7,148 nucleotides of DNA from CAXBYZ01 sp043826085 (GTDB lineage Bacteria > Patescibacteriota > Microgenomatia > UBA1400 > CG1-02-47-37), in assembly GCA_043826085.1 (NCBI GenBank), contig JBDRQW010000011.1, positions 1 through 7,148 of the forward strand, written 5' to 3'. The notes under the pieces are model-generated. The model was not told where the DNA came from and did not search any database. It saw only the letters and a program-made list of their open reading frames with translations. The number at the start of each line of letters is the position of its first letter. Position 1 is the stretch's first letter. Below are positions 5,256 through 7,148 of the stretch, one piece after another. Made by a program: the position numbers and the translations under genes.

Positions 5256-5280
5256 ACCTTCAGGGTCCGACCTTGAAGGT
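5256..5280. repeat. palindromic repeat, copy 2, abutting the IS left end
   Basis: ACCTTCAGGGT (5256-5266), spacer CCG, and ACCTTGAAGGT (5270-5280) form an 11-bp stem with one G-T position. A nested GGACC/GGTCC (5254-5258, 5264-5268) is an alternative fold. It is the same 25-bp unit as 6464-6488 and shares the GGTCCGACC core with 405-415. Neither strand has a T-run behind it. The insertion sequence begins at its last base. Confidence 0.75.
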
Positions 5281-5307
5281 TAGCCTGCAAAGACTGATCG
5301 GTACCCC
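5280..5307 (+). repeat. IS left inverted repeat (bipartite)
   Basis: Block one is TTAGCCTGCAAAGAC (5280-5294) and block two is GTACCCC (5301-5307), separated by six bases. Both are found inverted at 6411-6442. Confidence 0.82.
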
Positions 5308-5354
5308 GTAAACTAAGACAAGATTCTATACAATAAAGTAAAGAAAGGGGTACC
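5300..5354 (+). promoter_or_regulatory. hairpin able to mask the orfA ribosome binding site
   Basis: GGTACCCC (5300-5307) and GGGGTACC (5347-5354) are perfect 8-bp inverted copies 39 nt apart. The right arm contains the GGGG of the orfA SD (AAAGGGG, 8 nt before the ATG at 5359). A transcript entering from outside the element would carry both arms and could hide the SD. A transcript starting inside, for example behind TACAAT at 5329-5334, would lack the left arm. This is the logic known for other insertion sequences that limit expression from read-through; its operation here is inferred. Confidence 0.45.
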
Positions 5355-5358
5355 AAAT

Positions 5359-5607
5359 ATGGTAAACAGAATATCTAAAGAGGTTCGAGTGGAGGTACTA
5401 GCTAAGGCTAGAGCTGGAGAAAAAATAGCTAGTTTGGCTGACCAATACGGTATTAGTGATAGAACCATCTATGGCTGGCTACACAAAGATACCGGAGAGG
5501 ATGTAATCTCTGTTTTAAAGTACAACAAACTCAAACGGGAAAACCAAGAACTAAAAAGACTAATTGGTGAACTCACTCTAGACATGAGTTTAGGAAAAAA
5601 AAATTAA
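5359..5607 (+). CDS. IS3-family transposase OrfA (HTH subunit)
   Basis: The 82-aa product is a typical OrfA. Residues 1-45 form a helix-turn-helix of the HTH_Tnp_1/IS3 type (R-I-S-K-E-V-R at the start, then I-A-S-L-A-D-Q-Y-G-I-S-D-R-T-I-Y-G-W). Residues about 52-75 form a leucine-zipper-like helix (L-K-Y-N-K-L-K-R-E-N-Q-E-L-K-R-L-I-G-E-L) used for multimerisation. It binds the IS ends and is normally joined to OrfB by frameshifting to make the active transposase. The start is backed by AAAGGGG 8 nt upstream. The frame ends G-K-K-N-stop at an A9 tract, where the transition to the OrfB frame must occur. Confidence 0.9.
   Translation: MVNRISKEVRVEVLAKARAGEKIASLADQYGISDRTIYGWLHKDTGEDVISVLKYNKLKRENQELKRLIGELTLDMSLGKKN
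5595..5603 (+). other. A9 slippage site linking OrfA and OrfB
   Basis: Nine consecutive A residues span the end of orfA. The OrfA frame reads GGA-AAA-AAA-AAT-TAA and stops at 5605-5607. Loss of one A, or a +1 shift, gives ATT-AAG-CTA and enters the OrfB frame. The usual IS3 -1 shift instead reads AAA-TTA-AGC-TAG and stops. The OrfB frame is closed just upstream by TAG at 5591-5593. A 6-bp hairpin AGAGCT-AA-AGCTCT follows at 5639-5652, too far for a standard stimulator. Fusion would need transcriptional slippage or +1/-2 shifting, or the extra A may be a mutation in a formerly continuous gene. Confidence 0.6.
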
Positions 5608-6421
5608 GCTAGTCCATCAGGCTCAGATTAAATCTGTAAGAGCTAAAGCTCTAGGGGTAAGCCGAAAGAACATCTACCGAAAAAGCAAGCTTAAAATTAA
5701 AGACAATTTACTACGAGAAGAGATAAAACTTGTCCACGAGAAAGATCCGGCCTATGGTCATAGACGAGTGGCTTGGGAGTTAGGCGTTAATCACAAGCGA
5801 GTTTTAAGGGTAATGAATAAGTTTAAGATCAAGCCTCCTAGAAGAAAGGTTAAGTATTTTTGTACCAGATCTACTAACCATCATACCTACACTAACCTCA
5901 TTAAAGATCTAGTGCCAACCCAACCCCACGAAGTTTGGTGTTCAGATGTTAGCTACATTAAGTTTCAAAGTAGGTTTTGGTATTTGGTTACCATTGAAGA
6001 TATGGTTACCAGGCAAGTCATGGCCGCCAGAGTTGGCAAGTACCATAACAGTCAGTTGGTTTTAACTACAATAAAACAAGCTTTAGGTTTAGCTACCCCA
6101 AAGTACTTTCACTCTGATCAAGGAACTGAGTTTATGGCCAAAGTTTGTACTGATTATCTAGAAAACTATGGCATCTTAGTTTCTGTCAGTGACGCTGGCT
6201 CACCCTGGCAGAACGGTTACCAAGAATCCTTCTTCGGCAGGTTTAAAGCTGAGTTTGGAGACTTTAATCGGTTTGACTATGTAGGTGAGTTAATCGCTGA
6301 GATCTATAGTCAAATCTATTACTACAACTTTAAAAGAAGACATACCGCTTTTAAAGTTTCCCCTGTACAATACGCCGTTTCTAAATACTCAGACTATTGT
6401 CTTCATAAAAGGGGTACTTGA
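5603..6421 (+). CDS. IS3-family transposase OrfB (HTH_21 plus DDE integrase), reached by frameshift
   Basis: From the A9 tract this frame encodes about 272 residues. First comes a helical region, then the HTH_21 motif K-D-P-A-Y-G-H-R-R-V-A-W-E-L, then the rve integrase core. The catalytic triad is complete: Asp in W-C-S-D-V-S-Y, Asp in F-H-S-D-Q-G-T-E-F, and Glu in N-G-Y-Q-E-S-F-F, with 35 residues between the second Asp and the Glu, the classic DDE(35) spacing. It ends with the family's R-R-H-T-A-F-x-x-S-P-V-Q-Y. There is no ATG, GTG or TTG in frame before GTG 5768, which lies inside the HTH_21 motif and would give a truncated 217-aa protein. I therefore take the frame as the second half of an OrfAB fusion of about 353 aa. 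The stop TGA at 6419 lies within the right inverted repeat. The catalytic core looks functional. Confidence 0.88.
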   Translation: MKLVHQAQIKSVRAKALGVSRKNIYRKSKLKIKDNLLREEIKLVHEKDPAYGHRRVAWELGVNHKRVLRVMNKFKIKPPRRKVKYFCTRSTNHHTYTNLIKDLVPTQPHEVWCSDVSYIKFQSRFWYLVTIEDMVTRQVMAARVGKYHNSQLVLTTIKQALGLATPKYFHSDQGTEFMAKVCTDYLENYGILVSVSDAGSPWQNGYQESFFGRFKAEFGDFNRFDYVGELIAEIYSQIYYYNFKRRHTAFKVSPVQYAVSKYSDYCLHKRGT

Positions 6422-6442
6422 CAGACTGTCTTCGCAGGCTAA
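6411..6442 (-). repeat. IS right inverted repeat (bipartite)
   Basis: GGGGTAC (6411-6417) and GTCTTCGCAGGCTAA (6428-6442) are the inverted counterparts of the left-end blocks, with ten rather than six bases between them. The gap includes TTGACA (6418-6423), which overlaps the orfB stop, and the palindrome GACAG-A-CTGTC (6420-6430). Confidence 0.82.
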
Positions 6443-6463
6443 AAGCAATTTATCAGTTAATTC

Positions 6464-6492
6464 ACCTTCAAGGTTGGACCTTGAAGGTTTTT
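6464..6492 (+). terminator. palindromic repeat copy 3, intrinsic terminator after the IS
   Basis: ACCTTCAAGGT (6464-6474) and ACCTTGAAGGT (6478-6488) form a perfect 11-bp stem around TGG, followed by TTTTT (6488-6492) on the + strand. This is a convincing intrinsic terminator for rightward transcription leaving the IS. It is a sister copy of 5256-5280. It also encodes the last residues of the leftward nuclease gene, whose stop (6470-6468) lies in the stem; no T-run follows in the leftward direction. Confidence 0.75.
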
Positions 6493-7148
6493 CCATAACA
6501 ATTTTTAGACTTCACATATCCCGCCTGCTCAGCTTCTTTTTCACTACAAAACCACTCTTCACCACGATCTTTTTCCACAATTACATCATCATAGCGCCAA
6601 CAACCAGGGAAATGATAAATCTTGCCTCCTGAGTTGTTGCTTGATTGGCCAATATTTCCTTTAATCAAGCATTTCGGGTTATCAGGGTTTTCCATTTGAG
6701 TACATTTCGGTCCAAAAATACCTCGCTTAGCCTCTTTGGCTTCATAATAGTTTGGCTTTAGTAAATCACCGTATTTTTTTTCAGCCCCGGTATAGTCAAA
6801 CCAGCCGGATTTTAAAATCATAGCATTGACCATTTCACCATTTAAGTATACATAGGCCAACTGTCTGCCGTTTTCTCTCTTTAACACCTCCAAAGTTACT
6901 CTTTTACCCACTAACTCAGACTCTAAATATTCTTTTGCCTCTACGCCTCCGCAATAATCAAGCTCCGGCGCGCTCACTCCCAAAAATCTAACTATCGAAT
7001 AATCCTCAGTCACAAAAGTATCACCGTCAATCACTCCTCTAATCAAGTAAGTGGATTTTTGATCTTTTTGATTATCAAACAAAAACAAATTAGCTATCAA
7101 CGAAGGAATCAACAACATATAACCCAACCAACCAATTTTCTTCTTCCA
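6468..7148 (-). CDS. exported or membrane-anchored thermonuclease (SNase) with Ada-like C-terminal domain; 5' end off the window
   Basis: The frame is open to the right edge, so the N-terminus may be incomplete; the first possible start inside is TTG at 7127, from which positions are counted (219 aa). Three lysines just before it and the hydrophobic stretch L-G-Y-M-L-L-I-P-S-L-I-A-N-L-F-L-F form a signal peptide or membrane anchor. Residues about 27-140 are a staphylococcal-nuclease domain with D34-G-D-T, Arg47 (V-R-F-L-G-V), Glu55 (A-P-E) and Arg88 (G-R-Q-L-A-Y-V-Y), matching all three catalytic residues of the family. A Ca2+-dependent endo/exonuclease acting on external DNA or RNA is likely. 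Residues about 168-212 resemble the Ada-type metal-binding module (K-I-Y-H-F-P-G-C176, W-F-C194-S-E-K-E-A, G-Y-V-K-S-K-N-C210). Extracellular DNA use for nucleotide scavenging fits a small-genome lifestyle, which is inference. The stop lies in the terminator hairpin beside the IS. Confidence 0.88.
   Translation of the reverse strand, partial: WKKKIGWLGYMLLIPSLIANLFLFDNQKDQKSTYLIRGVIDGDTFVTEDYSIVRFLGVSAPELDYCGGVEAKEYLESELVGKRVTLEVLKRENGRQLAYVYLNGEMVNAMILKSGWFDYTGAEKKYGDLLKPNYYEAKEAKRGIFGPKCTQMENPDNPKCLIKGNIGQSSNNSGGKIYHFPGCWRYDDVIVEKDRGEEWFCSEKEAEQAGYVKSKNCYGKTFKVQP

Larger units (their letters stand above)
5280..6442 (+). mobile_element. IS3-family insertion sequence, about 1.16 kb
   Basis: The element has terminal inverted repeats, a short HTH orfA and a downstream orfB with an rve-type DDE integrase domain, the hallmark of IS3-family elements. 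The outer repeat TTAGCCTGC(A/G)AAGAC matches at 14 of 15 positions. A second block GTACCCC/GGGGTAC lies further in, with four extra bases on the right. The stop codon of orfB falls within the right repeat region, as is common. Exact ends are uncertain: they could lie at TTAGCC or, by the usual TG...CA rule, at 5286 and 6436. No 3-5 bp target duplication is visible under either choice. A palindromic repeat abuts the left end and a sister copy lies 21 bp beyond the right end. Confidence 0.88.

Noticed and set aside
5768..6421. GTG at 5768 as the true start of OrfB
   Set aside because: It falls in the middle of the HTH_21 motif (Y-G-H-R-R-V-A-W), and the same frame carries recognisable OrfB sequence all the way back to the A9 tract.
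5277..6446. Target-site duplication around the IS
   Set aside because: I tested ends at TTAGCC, TAGCC and TG...CA. The adjacent 3-5 bases do not repeat directly under any of them.
1..7148. CRISPR array, tRNA or rRNA genes
   Set aside because: No regularly spaced direct repeats were seen, and no tRNA T-loop/anticodon arrangement or rRNA-like sequence was found on either strand by eye.

Overview
The window is AT-rich bacterial DNA with short intergenic gaps, small proteins and standard stop use: TGA ends the specificity-subunit, transposase orfB and nuclease genes, so TGA is not recoded. The protein set, start codons sitting directly behind -10 hexamers, and dispersed GGTCCGACC palindromes together suggest a member of the Candidate Phyla Radiation (Patescibacteria). 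That assignment is an inference; there is no rRNA or other marker gene in the window.

Left edge (1-463): the first 27 codons of a NUDIX hydrolase run leftward off the window, divergent from a small DUF167/YggU-family gene. Both, and the following lexA-like gene, have -10-like hexamers only 6-10 nt before the start codon and no Shine-Dalgarno (SD) sequence, which suggests leaderless or nearly leaderless mRNAs.

Defence operon (464-4897): five tightly packed genes on the + strand. They encode a LexA-like autocleaving repressor; a 651-aa restriction-methylation protein with an N-terminal PD-(D/E)XK nuclease domain fused to an N6-adenine methyltransferase; a 97-aa protein resembling the trypsin-co-occurring domain trypco2; a two-half specificity subunit; and an unrecognised 61-aa helical protein. 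No HsdR-type helicase is present. The layout resembles a compact BcgI-like (Type IIB-like) or translocase-less Type I-like restriction-modification (R-M) system with its own LexA-type regulator and an accessory small protein.

Intergenic region (4898-5279): there is no convincing protein gene. A possible structured RNA lies on the + strand (about 4919-5072). On the - strand there is a small complete transcription unit: TTGACA, TATAAT, then about 80 nt ending in a long hairpin and a T7 run. A palindromic repeat abuts the insertion sequence.

Insertion sequence (about 5280-6442): an IS3-family element with bipartite inverted repeats, orfA, and an orfB that has no usable start of its own upstream of its HTH domain. 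orfB is reachable by slippage at an A9 tract. A hairpin in the left end can mask the orfA SD.

Right edge (6464-7148): a strong hairpin plus T-run terminates rightward transcripts and overlaps the 3' end of a convergent gene. That gene encodes a thermonuclease (SNase) with an N-terminal hydrophobic export or anchor segment, a cysteine-containing Ada-like C-terminal region, and a 5' end that runs off the window.
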